From the NCBI GenBank assembly GCA_029844215.1, contig CM056728.1, forward strand, positions 3,782,001 through 3,846,000: a DNA stretch of 64,000 nt, in the 5' to 3' direction. Below are positions 1 through 12,483 of the stretch, one piece after another. Source of the stretch: Przewalskia tangutica (taxonomy: Eukaryota; Streptophyta; Magnoliopsida; Solanales; Solanaceae). The translations under genes were made by a program, and so were the position numbers. Numbering within the stretch: position 1 is the first letter of the stretch; each line of letters starts with the position of its first letter. The notes beneath the pieces are model-generated. The model saw nothing but the letters and a program-made list of their open reading frames with translations. It did not search any database and had not been told where the DNA came from.

Positions 1-720
1 TGTATTCCTGTATGTTGTAATTTGGTAATTTTGAAGTACCCTATGTTGTATGATTGAAAGTTTGAATTCCTCTCGTTGCTGTATTAAAGTTGTCTTTTAT
101 GTTTAAACACCGAGATGAAGATGTATGGTTAATACTGGAATGTGTCAAATGATGATAATTTGGAAAATTTGCTGGACTTTGTTCGTAAGGGTATTTGGAA
201 TTGTGAGTGAATTGAAGTATATTTATTTCTCATTGAGCAACACTAATCTTTTGTTGGAATTTTGCTGTTCAAGTTTATGTTATCATTGTGTGAGACTTTT
301 GCATCCCTCTGGATGTGGGGCTTTAAAAACTGGGCGTACCGGTTGATCTCTTTGTGGATCCACATTCTAAGTTTGCTCATTACTTTGGAAGATAAATGTT
401 TTGTTTCATTCTGGATTTATTGGCGCTGACGTTGCTTTTACTCTCAACAATTTGGTTTGACTAAAACTAATCCATGTCTAACTCAAGGCGTCTAGGTTGC
501 GTTTACTTCATAAAAATACCTAAATTGATGCGCTTTATTGGTTCACCGTGGTGGTTATTAAGTCAGCTTACATTCATTGATTTGTATATAGCCATTGCCA
601 TTTTTTCTGCATTCCAATACTGTAAGTAGACTGTTGCTTAGCTAAATAGTTGTGGACATTGTCTTACCTACCAATACTTTCCAGGAAATAATGCTCTATT
701 TATGTGCTGGGCGCTAATTC
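1..720 (+). other. Upstream region and probable 5' UTR (with intron) of MED19
   Basis: No convincing coding sequence lies here; the frames are short and AT-rich. A pyrimidine-rich stretch ending in an AG near 684, followed by a short leader up to the start codon at 721, looks like the 3' end of a 5' UTR intron. If so, the promoter and first exon lie at the left edge of the window or outside it. This is inference from splice-site appearance only. Confidence 0.4.
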
Positions 721-3673
721 ATGGATCCGGACAGCAAGACATTTGGAAGAGGTGTGCTTCTTACCGTGATCTCCGAACAGTTTCTTTGCATGTTAGGGTA
801 AAATGACTGCTGCAGACATTTGACTCTACTTGGGTCCTTATTGCATGCCTAGGTTTTGATTAAAGGTGGAATGCATTGCATTTGATCAGTACTTGTATGT
901 GAATTTCGTGTTGAATTTCTCTTTTCTTTTCCTCTTGTGGTGCTATTATTTTTACTTTCATGAAGTGGAAGTGATTGATTTACTTCTGACTTGTTTTTGC
1001 CTATTTATTTTGTATTCCAACTATGTAACCGCTATCATCTATTTGGTAAACAAAAGAAGATCAGTGATGCTAGTTTTGAAGCTTTTTGATTTAGATTCTG
1101 CAAATATATGTCTTTGCAAAGTAATGTTCTATCCAGCTTCTTATTGCAGCATTTGGATGGTGTTGGCTGTTAGTGTTATGTTCTTAGGGTTACGAATTTG
1201 GTAACAAGATCTCACAAATAACTAAAAATGATTGAAGTCTTGCAAAGTGGTTCACAGTTTGCACACAGTTATGGTTCTGTAAGGCTGTGATTGCCAATAG
1301 AACAGTGAGCTTAGTTTGTGAAGCAGAACCAAACCAAACAGGAAAAATGATTGTAGTACTTAGCATTAGTCGAGTTCTGATATTGGAGACAATTGAGGAT
1401 AATACAGAAAAGAGAGGAGAGATATTAACAGTTTTGCATGTTTAATCTTGTGTGGCAGACCTTCCATTTCACATTATTGCATGTTGAGTCTCTTTTTGAC
1501 AGACCATCAAAAAAAGATGATTCTAGCTCTCAGCGTTAACCGAGTTTTGAAATTGGAGGTGATAAGTAATATAGAAAGCGAAGGAATTCAAAGTATTGCA
1601 TTTTGAGTCTTGTAACAGACTTGCCGCTTAGCAATAAATTTGAGATCTGACCTTTATTAGTAGTGAGTCCTTTGTCTTACGTTCGTTTGAAGATATATTT
1701 ATTCCTAAAAATCTTTTAACCCATCTCTCAGAATTCTGATGAAGAATTTTACTTGCCTTTTTTTAAAAATTCTGATGAAGAATTTAAAAATAAAGCATTT
1801 GACGCTCTGATCTTCTTCTCCATGAAATGTATTCATTTTAATCAAGACATGATTGGCTTACCGTGGTTGATTGATTGGTCCAAATACATTATTAGGGCCA
1901 AGAGAACTTACAGGTGCTGTGGATCTTATTACTCACTTCAAGTTGTTGCCCCATCACGAGTTCTTCTGCAAGAAGCCTCTTCCATTGTCAATTTCAGATA
2001 CACACTACCTTCACAATGTGGTGGGAGACACAGAAATTAGGAAAGGAGAAGGGATGCAGTTGGATCAGCTTATACAGGATACTTCGTCTTCAAAAGAGAC
2101 AAATTCACGAATCCAGCCATTCGACATAGATGCTCTTAGAGAAGCATTTCAACTACGTGAAACAGCTCCAATTGATCTGCCTCCTGTAAGAAATCTGTTG
2201 TGTGAAGCTTGAGTTATTTAAGTACATATGATTCAAGATCTTTAAGTAACCCTTTTATTCCTCTCCGATCTCTGAAGCTGGAGGCTCAGAACTGGATTTT
2301 TCTCAAACCCTGTGCTTTTTTATAATGCGGATTTGCCTGTTTCAGTACTTGCTGATCAATAGGTCTTTTTGGTGTTTCATAGTCTGAGAAAGGGATCCCC
2401 ACTGTAGCTGGAAAGTCTAAAAGTGAGTCGAAAGACAAGGACAAGAAGCATAAGAAGCACAAGGATAAAGACAAGGATAAGGACAGGGATCATAAGAAGC
2501 ACAAACGCCGTCATAAAGATCGAAGTAAAGACAAGGATAAAGAGAAAAAGAAAGATAAAACTGGCCATCATGATTCTGGGGCTGACCATTCAAAGAAACA
2601 TCACGAAAAGGTCTGCTACTAGCAAAATTAAGAGTTATGCAAATAAGATGATTCTCCTGGTATGCAGTATACTGTGAATATCATGTGGTTGTAAATCCAC
2701 TTTTTAAATTAGCTCAAAGGTGTCTTTACTGGAAATGATGTTACTTAAAATTGTCAGAAATACTTTTTGAATAGGCGCCGCTAGAATCTTGCTGTCTGTT
2801 TCTATTTCTTTCGTGAACTTCCACTACATCATTTGCGATGTAGCTTATAAGTTGCATTTATAGGATTCAAGTAGAATTGAGTTCAGGGCGATAGGTTTAG
2901 CTTTTTGGGAATATCTGGCTCAGAGTTTGTTGAATCACTTGTTGCTTGACTTTCAGTTTTCAGTTACTGCAGCAAAAGATAGCCATTTGATTTAGCTTAA
3001 TGAGATATCCTTTACTTTGTCATTGCTTTGACTAGTCTTTTGCTTGTAAAAGTAGCTTCAAGTTCGAGTTTGTTTGATTTCTCTCATCTTACTATATGCT
3101 ATATACTAAATTTGTGAGAAGTTGACTCTGTAATTTTTCTCGTTGTACTGTATGCTATGTGCTGATTTAATGAGAAGTTGACATTGTATTCTTTCTCTAT
3201 GTGGCAATTGCGGGTAAATTTTCTTTTTTGATGAGGTCTTGGCCTGTTGGAGCATAGCTATTGAGCTGGCTTGTTGGGATCACTCTTGCTGTAAAAAGTC
3301 ATCCCAGATTTGGGATACTTTTAGGACTTTAGCAAATAGCTATAATGTTACGTCACTGTATTAAATGTGATTATGCTTTTGTGTGGCCTCACTGATTGTG
3401 ATCTTTCTGATGATTTCAGAAAAGGAAGCACGATGGTGAGGATGATCTTAATGATGTTCACAAACACAAGAGAAACAAGGTAAGATAATATGGTATTCAA
3501 TATGATCTTTGCAAACGTTAAGTTTGTTTCTGAGCTCATTGTATGGGCAGCCTTTCACTATATTGAAACCGTACCTTCACCTGATACTAATGGTGATATT
3601 CTTACATGCTGAAATGTTGCAGCACAAGAGCTCAAAGATTGATGAATTTGGTGCAATAAAGGTTGCAGGCTGA
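721..3673 (+). CDS. MED19: Mediator of RNA polymerase II transcription subunit 19 (MED19)
   Basis: Five exons (721-751, 1896-2185, 2383-2610, 3420-3479, 3623-3673) are bounded by GT...AG introns and join in frame to 219 residues plus stop, matching the usual size of about 220 in plants. The start gives MDPDSKTFGRG, the typical plant MED19 N terminus. Residues 11-72 hold the conserved core, with GPRELTGAVDL, a LLPHHEFFCKKPLP segment and HYLHNVVGDTEIRKGEG. From about residue 120 the protein is a Lys/His/Asp-rich tail, ending in a KSSKIDEFGAIKVAG-like C terminus. MED19 is a nuclear head-module subunit of Mediator that links transcription factors to RNA polymerase II; plant MED19 is also known in hormone and defence responses. 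No breaks are seen. The gene appears functional, and only family knowledge supports its role. Confidence 0.93.
1343..1625 (+). repeat. Diverged tandem duplication in MED19 intron 1
   Basis: Two roughly 120-base segments (about 1343-1465 and 1509-1625) share the order of a cgagtt-tga block, a gga-gataa block, and a ttgcat...gagtcttgt...cagac block. They look like an old local duplication inside the first coding intron. A second small duplication, sharing gagaagttgac, lies in intron 3 near 3080-3200. Confidence 0.5.
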
Positions 3674-3974
3674 AATGTTGCATTTGCTATTATAACTTAT
3701 TGTCCTCAGATGTTGCAGTTAAGAATATGGACGGATCCTTTTCTTAATATTGTGAAATATCCAAGGTATGGAAGTTCTTGTCCTACTATATCCCCCTCCT
3801 CCAAAAGACCTGTTGAGTCTTGAATAATATATCAGGGGCTTTGACTTGGTCAAAGGTAATTAACTGAGTTTGGCGTCTGATTATAATTTTGTAACTGTTG
3901 GAAGCAAATATTAAAATGTTCGAAAATTTCATCTAACCCATTTTCATATTTTTAAATTTCAATTTTTTTGCTTC

Positions 3975-4090
3975 ACCCTCTTCCCTCTATCTTCTTCTTC
4001 CTTTTCTTCTCCTTCCTTCCTCGTCTTCTTCCTTCTTTATATTCTCTGCGTTTTCATCTTCTCCCTCCTCTTCTGCGTTTTCTTCTTCTT
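3975..4090. repeat. CTT/CCT-rich simple sequence
   Basis: This is a strongly pyrimidine-biased tract of cttctt and ccttcc units. On the other strand it reads as a Glu/Lys-rich open frame, which is a composition artefact. It lies in the presumed 3' UTR intron of MED19. Confidence 0.8.
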
Positions 4091-4169
4091 GTTTATGTAT
4101 TTGTTGTGAAGATTTGTGAAAAAAGATTTTTGTAATGGAGGGGAGGGGATTCTGCAGTCTGTCCAAAAC

Positions 4170-4420
4170 AACCAGGAATTGTTTAAACAACTTGAGATTA
4201 AAATCTCAGGTTGTTTAGTTAAAAAAACAAGAAGTTGTTAGACATTCTAAGAATTGTTTAAACAACTTGAGATTGTTTTATGTGGGATTACACTATGTTG
4301 TTGTAACTTGAGATTATTTTAAACAATATCAATTTGTTTAGTTCAAACAACCAAGAAAGGTTTAAACATCCATTAGATGTTTGGAGGTGGAGGACCCCGG
4401 GGGAGGGGGGGGGGGGGATT
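4170..4420. repeat. Cluster of ttgtttaaacaa palindromes followed by a G run
   Basis: The palindrome ttgtttaaacaa and close variants recur, several followed by cttgagatt, at about 4178, 4253, 4317 and 4360. A long run of G interrupted once follows at about 4399-4418. It may be the remains of a short AT-rich mobile element; no ends or target duplication were found. Confidence 0.45.
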
Positions 4421-5927
4421 AGTAGGGGAATTTGAGTAAATGAGAAAACTGAGACTTTTAAAATGTGGCATTAGGACTAATTTGAAAAGAGTTTTAAAGA
4501 CTTGAGTCTTTGACACCTAAATAAAACCTTTTTTTTATACACGAGTTATTCTGCATTGCATTCTGCTGTTAAGTATACTTTTGGTGTTTTTAATCAAGAG
4601 CAGAGTAGCTCATTATTGTATGTGTTACCTCTTGTACTGCATAATGATTCTGTTTCTCTTTTCCATGCAGAATAGCCTCTGGACTGATTAAAGAATGCCA
4701 AGAGGATGAATTCACCTGTCGAAGTAGATTTTAGCGAAAGGTACAAACTGCTGAAAGACAACCACATTGTATCATATATTAAAAGGGCTTATTTAGTTAG
4801 CAATGACATTGAAAACCTTGAATCCCTTCTTTCGGTTGTCTTTCCTTACGATGATCAATTATTCTTTCTGTCGTTCCCCATCTTTCGGGGGCTCTAATCT
4901 CGATTCTTAGTCTTAACCAGTTCCCCATCTTGAAGGATGAGTGTTGGTCGTGTCTCTTGCCATTTATCGAGCTTGGGTGTGACTCATCAGCATTTAAACA
5001 TCGAAAGAGGGAGAGAGCGGGGCAGGGTTAGGTTTTTAGGGATGTAGGAATATGTATTGTATGAGAAATTCTGGTTGCTAGAGTTGAAGTCTTTTTTGTT
5101 GTATATTCTAGGCTAAATGGAAATCAAGTTATTCTTTCAGACAAAGTAATACTTGAGATTTGTGTGCTCCAGGACTTCATTTCAGCTAATTGTTGATGTA
5201 TCACTAGTGCTAAACATGAATCTTTTTGGCACTTATAATATTTGGAAGCTGCAGTTTACTGCAAATGATTTTGAGTTAATAGTAATGAGGTTATCTATTA
5301 CGATGTGTGGGGGGATAATGCACAGTGGTATAGAGTAGTGACTTCCAAATGTCACCTACCATCGGAAGCCAATGACAACAGGTTGCAGTCTGTATGAAAG
5401 TTACAGTATAGATAAGAGCTATGCTGGTGACTCGAAGCCGATCTACCTTCCGCTCTAGATCGGCCTGCTGCATTTAAATGAAAAATAATCTCTCTACTCC
5501 CCCCTCCCTATCTCTCGTAGTGATTTCATAGTGGACTTCCAAATTGTGGGATTATAGGCTGTTATAGATCAATGTGCACCTCAGATATGGAGACAAAACG
5601 ATATTGTTATAGAGAACATGTGGTATGATTTCTTACAGTGGTGATTTTCTCTTGGACATTTTCTCTTGCTTCTGAAATATAGGAGACAGAGTTTACGGAT
5701 GCCTTGCACGCAGTTAATAGAACATGAAGCATGGTGCCTTTTCGTTTTAACATTTTTTACCTTTTCTCATCTCGTTCCTCTTTTTCTTTTAGTGGTGTAA
5801 GTTGTAACTCGTTTAATCACAGAATACAAATGAAATGGCCGAAGGCTATTAAAAAATACTTGCATTTAGTTATACAGTTATGCAGAACATAATGTGGAAT
5901 AAGAATATGTAGGGATAGAAGTACTAC

Positions 5928-6040
5928 AACAACATACCCAGTGTCAGTGTGTAATCTCATAAAGTGGAATACGGAAATGGTAGAATGTATGCGGATCTTA
6001 CCTCTACCTTTGTGGGGCAGAGAGGTTATTTTCGAAAAAG
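5928..6040 (-). mobile_element. SINE/RTE-type retroposon tail fragment
   Basis: Read on the minus strand, it follows the known Solanaceae TS SINE/RTE LINE tail: a ctctctgcc block, aaggtagaggtaag, tccgcatacattctacc, a gagattacac block and cactgggtatgttgttg. The ttg-repeat end lies at 5928. The 5' portion is missing or unrecognisable. Confidence 0.75.
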
Positions 6041-7092
6041 TTTAATATTTACCCTTTTATAGACTATCAGTATTAAAAATAAGTCTCGAACGTCATCTAA
6101 GGGTACAAAAATACCTCCCACTATGAGTGCCGAGCGTGGAAAAAGAACAATTTTTTCACGTGGATGGCATGAAAATTTAAATGGAGAGTAAATTCAAATA
6201 GTAGAGGAATAATATGGATTCAAACCGAATAATAGATGGGTAAATTTGTCACAAATGGGGTAGAATATAACACATCACTAAGTAAGCCATTAGAAACATA
6301 ATTCATTAGCCAAGTCTGAACCATTGCATTAATCCTATCCCACTGATTCCATCACTCTTCTTTATAGTTTTCTTTTCCATTAACAAAGCCAAGTTTATTT
6401 TTACCAAGTAGTGCAATTCTCATAGACTTACTTCATAATGCATAATTTTCAGAACCAAGTAATTGAAATTATATGAGAGATACACCACTTACTCTGAGGA
6501 TTGAAGAAACAATGAGTGATTGTGGCCGATTGTTGCAGTGATTCCAGAATTCATTCTAACAGTTGAATGTGTGTTGTTTTGATTGTTTTCCTGGAATTTC
6601 ACTTGCATGTGTAGTAGTGTCCCTTATAAGCCAGATAGCTACCAAGATCTTTCAAGATTCGATTCCAAATTGTAGAGAGTGAAAAGAGAGGAAAGTATAG
6701 TATAAAGTAAAGAAATTGGAGAGAGATAATGAGAATGTAGCTATTTTTAATCAACTATTTATAGGTCATGGTGTACTAACATTTTTTACCCAAAATGTGT
6801 ATATTAGTCATTTTAACCATAATATTAAAGTCGGGCTAATATATATCAATTATATGTGTAAGTGATCATACCATGTCGATTCCCCGTGGTTTTCCATGGC
6901 GCACAAGTTAAAGACCGCCCGGTGCCTATTTAGGTTTAATTCTTCAATTGTTAAAAGAATATAGCCCACGTAGATTTCGTTGGGCTGCATTAAGCCAGCC
7001 CATTTTGATTAGCAACAGCTGCATTAAGCCAGCCCACGTATCTTTAATTCTTAGGAGTAATTATTAAACTTAATAACCAACAGCTTAATTGA

Positions 7093-7419
7093 GTGAACTT
7101 TGCTCCCATGGAACATTATAGTTTTAAAAAAATAAAAAAAAATCTTCTTGTAAATTTACATACTCCTTTATGGAAGTCTCGTTTTTTTTTACTCGATATC
7201 ATTACCTTCAGTGGAGCTCGATTAATTTTGGTTTCGCACCGGAAAAATCCATATTGGAGGGTAAAACGCTCTATAAAAAAAAGCGACTCTGTACCCAAAG
7301 AAATTTGTATTTTTACTGAAATCTTATATAATTTACGGAATGATTATACCATTAATAATGTAGAGAGAACAAGTTATATTATTCTTACTAATGAAGATTG
7401 TGTTGCTATTGCATTTTAA
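7093..7419 (+). other. Unrecognised 108-codon open frame
   Basis: An open frame begins near a catgg context and runs to a stop at 7419 in AT-rich sequence. The translation is Lys/Ile/Asn-rich and shows no domain I recognise. It sits just downstream of a duplicated ctgcattaagcc motif and upstream of an AT microsatellite. It is probably chance, or a relic of a mobile element. Confidence 0.15.
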
Positions 7420-7492
7420 AATTAAACTCCATTTTATGTCTTGTCAAAGTTAAGTGAGTAAGTGTACATTATTCATTCATGACTTTTATGTA

Positions 7493-7494
<2 letters not shown>

Positions 7495-7536
<42 letters not shown>
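7495..7536. repeat. (TA)n microsatellite
   Basis: About 21 uninterrupted TA dinucleotides. Confidence 0.97.
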
Positions 7537-7542
<6 letters not shown>

Positions 7543-7735
7543 GTGTTAATCAATAAGCTTATAAAATTGTAATTAATCTAAAATAAAATCTCCCTATAAT
7601 GATGTCGTTTTCCGAATTTCATAATGTTATAAATAACATGTGATATAACATAGCATGAGATTTACTATTGCATGTTAGAAATTAATAATAATAAACAATA
7701 ACATATTTCGTGAAATCTCATAAAATGGTCGTTTG

Positions 7736-7811
7736 GGGAGGGTATAGTTGACACAGACTTTACCCTTTACCTTGTGAGGTAGAGAAGTTGTTTTCAGTAG
7801 ATCTTCGGAAT
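7736..7811 (-). mobile_element. SINE/RTE-type tail fragment
   Basis: On the minus strand the order is tctacctcacaaggta, then a gtctgtgtcaactataccctcccc block, as in the pre-tail region of Solanaceae TS SINE/RTE elements. The terminal ttg repeats are absent, so it is truncated. Confidence 0.55.
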
Positions 7812-8379
7812 AAGTACAAATACAAAAATATAAATAACGAAAGTGAATAAGTCATCTAAATACAATAAAAAAATATGATTGAGCAAATAAAGAGGCAATA
7901 AAGAAAATCAAAACAGGATGTGGATAATGTTTGGCAATCAAAAGAAGATTCCTTGGATTCGGATTTTAAATTGTAGCAAATACTCTTTTGAGTGGTTCTG
8001 TTTGGCCCGTGGAATCCCATTATCACCTTGGTTTGGTAATAGCAAACTCTCTGAGTTGCCTGTCAAGAGTGAGGGCAAATATAAAAATATTAGGAATATT
8101 TATGAACCGATAAATTAATGAAGGGCAAATATAAGAGGCATTTGTCATATTTACAATGGATATATACACCAAGCTAATTGATGCATGATACATATTTTAA
8201 CATAAGTAATTAATGGTAAGGGTATAACATGAATTCTTATTTTTTCTATATGCTAAAATGAATATATGTAAAAAATTATTTTTAAGATAGTGAATAAATA
8301 AAAAAGAAATGAGGGAGTAGATGATTATGAACCTATATTCTGACCTTATTAAAATAAATTTTGCTATTATAATAAATTT

Positions 8380-8458
8380 GCTGAGGGTCTTTCGAAAATA
8401 GCTCTCATAACTTTATAGGAGTAAGGTCTACGTACACTCTACCATTTTCAGACTTTAC
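8380..8458 (+). mobile_element. SINE/RTE tail, left half (split by copia insertion)
   Basis: The order gagggtctttcg, aaggtctacgtacactctacc and cagacttta matches the Solanaceae TS SINE/RTE tail. It stops abruptly at the copia LTR. The missing continuation lies on the far side of that element at 16925-16965, so the retroposon was the copia target. Confidence 0.75.
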
Positions 8459-8889
8459 TGTTAGAGTAATTATGGGACAATTCCATAATTACCTCCAATT
8501 CATTATTCATAATTGATATTTTAATATATTGTAATATCTCATTAATTAGGATGATTATAATTAGCATCTTATATTTTAAGCTGGTGGCTGCCAGATGGTC
8601 GACGCCCACCGGCCTGCTCATGATCGGCTGGCTCGGGCGGAGAAAGGGCGGGTCGAGTCAGGCGGCCTGGAGAGTCGGTCGGGCGGGACCATACCATGTC
8701 CCGTCCGATCCCGGCCCCGCTGGCAGTGGGCCTGACGGGCCGGGCCTGACGGACTGCGTTTTTTTTTTTTCCACTAAATTAAAAATAATAAATTACTAAG
8801 TACTAACAGAGTAACATTAATGTAATATACATATACTATAATATTATAGACTTATAGTATTATAATTTATAATTATAGTATTATACTCA

Positions 8890-8962
8890 TATAGTCATAT
8901 ATATAATATATTTATAAAGTATAAAGTATAAACTATAAAGTATAAACTATAAAGTATAAAGT
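8890..8962. repeat. Short tandem repeat of ataaagtataaact
   Basis: Four to five imperfect copies of a 14-base AT unit lie within the hAT interior. Confidence 0.7.
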
Positions 8963-9313
8963 TATAAACTAAATAATTAAACAAAGACAAGAATAGTGTA
9001 AAAAAACATCCTAATTTGTTTTTGTGCATTTTATTTTATTAATTTCATTGAAATATGAAATATCAAATATAAAAGATTAAAAATTACATTGTATTGTACT
9101 GTTTTTGAAAAAAATTGCAAAAGAGTGAAACACATAGAAAAATTTAAAAATTGCAATGAAATAAATTACCAATTTGAAAATATTTTTTCTAATTTCTTTA
9201 TAATTTCTTGTGGTTCTTGGTTGGAATTGGTATATTTTGATCAAATTGTTCCACGCCGCTACTCATGCCTTGGATAAAATGTCGTTGTAGTTGTCGTCAT
9301 CTTCTTCGTTAAT

Positions 9314-11547
9314 TTACGGTTGTGCGCCTCGCTCGCTCGTATCCAATCTCTGAATAATCGCCATCTCAAGTTGTCTCAGGCTAATGAGTGTCGTGCTCTC
9401 TATTTGAAATCTGCTGCGAGAAAAAGCGCTTTCGAAGCGATGGCGCAGAATGTTCAAAATATCTCGGGCCATCATTGAAAGTGTCGGAAATGTCTTCTCA
9501 TTCGCTCCAATATTTGACAAGTCTTCCTTTCCTTCTTCATTGATAATCGCTTGGTAAGGTAAATTACCTGCAAAACAAAAACATCGAACTCACTAATTTG
9601 GTTAGCATGCTACCACCGCACATTTTATTTACGAGGCTTTCAATAGAATTAATATTAGGCCTAGCCACGTAAACGCTTGTCTTTTTAGGTTGTGTTGAAG
9701 AAGAAGATGATACAAAAGTCGGTTGGTTACTAGCACTTTCTTCTTTGGTAATGCCGATATACTTTTTGCATTCATCTTCTACGCTATTCAACACTTCTTC
9801 TAGCGTTAGTTCAATAGGTGGTTCAACATTTAAATTTTTGGGAGTTGGAGGTGGTAGTACGTCCATACGCTTATATATATTTTCAATAAGACTTTTACAA
9901 CCTCTACTTTAATAGTCGGGTTTAATACAACCAATAATATAAATAGGGAATAGGAATAAAATATTTTTAATTTCATAAACATTTTTTTAATAGTCAGATA
10001 TAAGCGAGTTTTCCATATATTCTTTAAGAAGTAAAAATATTATAGCTATATAAAACAACATAGTTGAAATAGTAGGATAATATAAAGTAGAAAATTCTTT
10101 TGTTGCTCGTTGAAAATTTTCTAAAAATACAATAAGTTCTCTAATTTTCTCCCAATCAGTATCCACAATCATATCATTTGGATTTTGATTATGAGCGTTA
10201 AAAAATAAAGTAATAGGTTTTCTATAGTCATAAGCAACAACTAGTTGGTCATATAAAGAATTCCACCTAGTTGGTACTTCTTCGGGAATTTTTCTCAGAA
10301 GATAGTCCACAATCGTGGCAAGTTTTTATATTCTTTTCTTTGTTGAATTCTATTATTTTTAAAAATAAAGTGTATAGCAAATTGTATTTTTCAAGAATAT
10401 CTTGAAAAGTGAAAGACCATCCTTTACAACTAAGTTATAAATATGGCACATTTGATATGAAAATGTGTTGGAAAAACGGAGTTAAAACATTTCTTAAAAT
10501 ACTAATAGCGTAATTGTTAGAAGATGCGTTATCTAATGTAATACTCATAACTTTATCGATTATTAAAGTAATAATCGTATTGAATAAATATTTTAAAATA
10601 AACTCACCAGATTACTACTATCTATATATCTATATGCTAAAATACGTTTTTGCATAGACCATTTATAATCTATCCAATGACAAAGTCTACGTTAAATAAT
10701 CATGGCGTTAGTACTACGACTATATCGAAGTTAAAGCGACTTTGCAATTTAAATGATATAATGCATAACGTAAATCTGTTGATATTCATGTGCAAATTTA
10801 AATACATCTCTTTTAACAGTTGATCTAGGAAAACCTTTATAAGCGAGGATTATACATATCTCTAATATAATGAATAAAACCGAGATTCAGAAATGAAAAA
10901 GGCAAACCCTCCACAAAGAACTAATTTTGCTAGTGCTTCCTATCTTTATGTTTATCGTATTTAGGGCTCTGACTCCCCGTCATAGGGTTAATTTGACCAG
11001 ACTTTCTCCGACAGATGGTATGTGAACCTTGTCGATTGAGAGGACGTTTGCTCACCGCTTTTTCAATCATGTATTGAGCATGCAAGGCTTTGTGTTTTTG
11101 CAATAGGTGTCTTCCTAAACCCCCGTCCCATGACCTTGTCCGATTTTAAAAGAATAAACATTTTTACAAGTTTTACATACACTACTTGATTAGCTACGTC
11201 CACTGTCAAAATATTTCCATACGGTGATTTTAATGGTCGCTTTCTTGGGACCTCGTCTCATAGTAGGGGATAGGAGGCATTTCACTAGTGGGTGTATCAT
11301 CATCATCTTCATTAATAGGTGTATCATCAGTAGAGTGTCATCTAAATTAAAATCTTCTTCAATTTCGGGATAATCATTTGTGTCAAGATCATATGGTATT
11401 TCAGAAACATTTGGGATCTATAAAATCATCTTGTCTAGGAATAGCTGGAGCATGAATACTAGAAGAAGTACTCTTGCCCTTGTTACCACCCCTACTAGAA
11501 GAAGCCTGGCCCTTACCCTTACCCAACATGCCTCTTAGTCCTTTCAT
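9314..11547 (-). pseudogene. hAT transposase pseudogene
   Basis: Read from 11547 leftwards, it starts MKGLRGMLGKGKGQASSSR. Near 11180-11130 a BED zinc-finger-like segment follows (CKTCKNVYSF...GQGHGTG). Near 10280 is the hAT motif TRWNSLYDQL, then a segment ending in EKTFPTLSMMARDILNI and a SAFSRSRFQI stretch, the C-terminal dimerisation region. These pieces lie in different frames with stops between them, so no intact protein is made. In family terms the enzyme cuts and pastes its own DNA in the nucleus. It could in principle be rescued in trans only if the ends were intact, which they are not. Confidence 0.82.
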
Positions 11548-12483
11548 TTTAATTATGCTAATAAATAGTTAAAGATAATGAAATTAAATGTGCTAAATGA
11601 AATAAAAACAAAATAATAATTTAATGAGAAACGAATGTACCAAACGCGACGTAGAGTCGGCGTGTAATCGAAGGTTGAAAATTGAAACTTTGCTCGATAG
11701 ATAATCCTCGCTAGTTGCCAACTTCACCCCGATTCTCAAATTAATAAATAGATTGAATATGTAGACAATGTTGTATAGAGAATTAGAGATTGATTGAGAG
11801 ATTAGAGAGTAAAGATTTGTGAAAATAATAAGAAGAGGAATGAGGTATTTATAGGGTTAAAAATGAATATAAAGGGGTAGGGGTTGGGGAGGGAGGCCTA
11901 AAATGGCCGTTGTCAATGCCAAATGTAAAATGGCCGTTGGACAACCGCTATTTTGTCTAAGGTCAGCCAGGCGGGATTTGGGGCGGGTCGGGGCGGGTGG
12001 CGGGATCGGGGCGGGACTTGCGGTCGAGGCGGGACCATGCCCCGCTTTTTTTTTTTTTTTTTTTATAACCGTGTGGCCTGGGTCGGCCTGACGGATTTGG
12101 AGCCGGTCGGCCACGAGTCGCCACCTTTAATTTTAAGTAAGATAGACTAGTCTTGCATAAGACAAGCATATTATGATTGTATGTATATTGTACTATTGGA
12201 ATAAAATTAATTAAGAAATCAGTTTTCTACATGGCATCAAGAATCAAAGATTCTTTGCCCTAATTCCTACCTCTTCCTACTCGATTTCTCCCTTCTCTTT
12301 CTCCTAAAATTTTCGGCCAACTCTCACAATAACCCTAAACCACTCCTTACACCTAACAAAACCCTAGACGATATCTAACCCTCCTCCTCATCGGCTTACC
12401 CTTTCCGAAACCCTAAGGGTTCTCCACATCCAAAACATCAAACATTACTTCTTTTCTTCTTTAATTTTGATTTTGTGAAACCT

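Larger units (their letters stand above)
3674..5140 (+). other. MED19 3' UTR region with possible intron and terminal exon
   Basis: After the MED19 stop there is AT-rich and simple sequence up to a good acceptor (tttccatgcag, ending near 4670). A less AT-rich block follows at 4671-5100, holding a 63-codon open frame (4706-4897) with no recognisable domain. The simplest reading is a spliced 3' UTR whose last exon is this block. It could instead be an unrelated short gene; nothing in its translation supports that. Confidence 0.4.
5141..8379. other. Intergenic region with retroposon fragments
   Basis: No host gene is recognised. The region holds two minus-strand SINE/RTE tail fragments, an AT microsatellite, one unrecognised 108-codon frame and a small direct repeat. 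That repeat is a 19-base ctgcattaagccagccca-type unit present at about 6985 and 7019. The remainder is AT-rich sequence in which I see nothing specific. Confidence 0.6.
8581..12129 (-). mobile_element. hAT-superfamily DNA transposon (degenerate)
   Basis: It is flanked by a perfect 8-bp target duplication, ATTTTAAG (8573-8580 and 12130-12137), the hAT size. Imperfect terminal inverted repeats share ggtggc close to each end. Both ends (8581-8760 and about 11940-12120) are GC-rich with repeated cgggc/ggcggg motifs, typical of plant hAT subterminal regions, while the interior is AT-rich. A broken transposase gene lies on the minus strand. Length is about 3.5 kb. Confidence 0.88.
8459..12231 (+). 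repeat. 5' LTR of copia A, interrupted by hAT
   Basis: The LTR consists of 8459-8580 plus 12138-12231 and matches the 3' LTR at 16736-16924 on both sides of the insertion. It carries about 27 extra bases in the left part that the 3' LTR lacks. A diverged initiator-Met-type primer site (tggcatcaag) follows directly at 12232. Confidence 0.85.

Noticed and set aside
866..1204. 112-codon hydrophobic open frame
   Set aside because: It lies inside MED19 intron 1 and reflects T-rich intron sequence.
3987..4190. Glu-rich open frame on the minus strand
   Set aside because: It is the complement of a CTT/CCT simple-sequence tract.
4706..4897. 63-codon frame as an independent gene
   Set aside because: No recognisable domain; better explained as part of the MED19 3' UTR exon.
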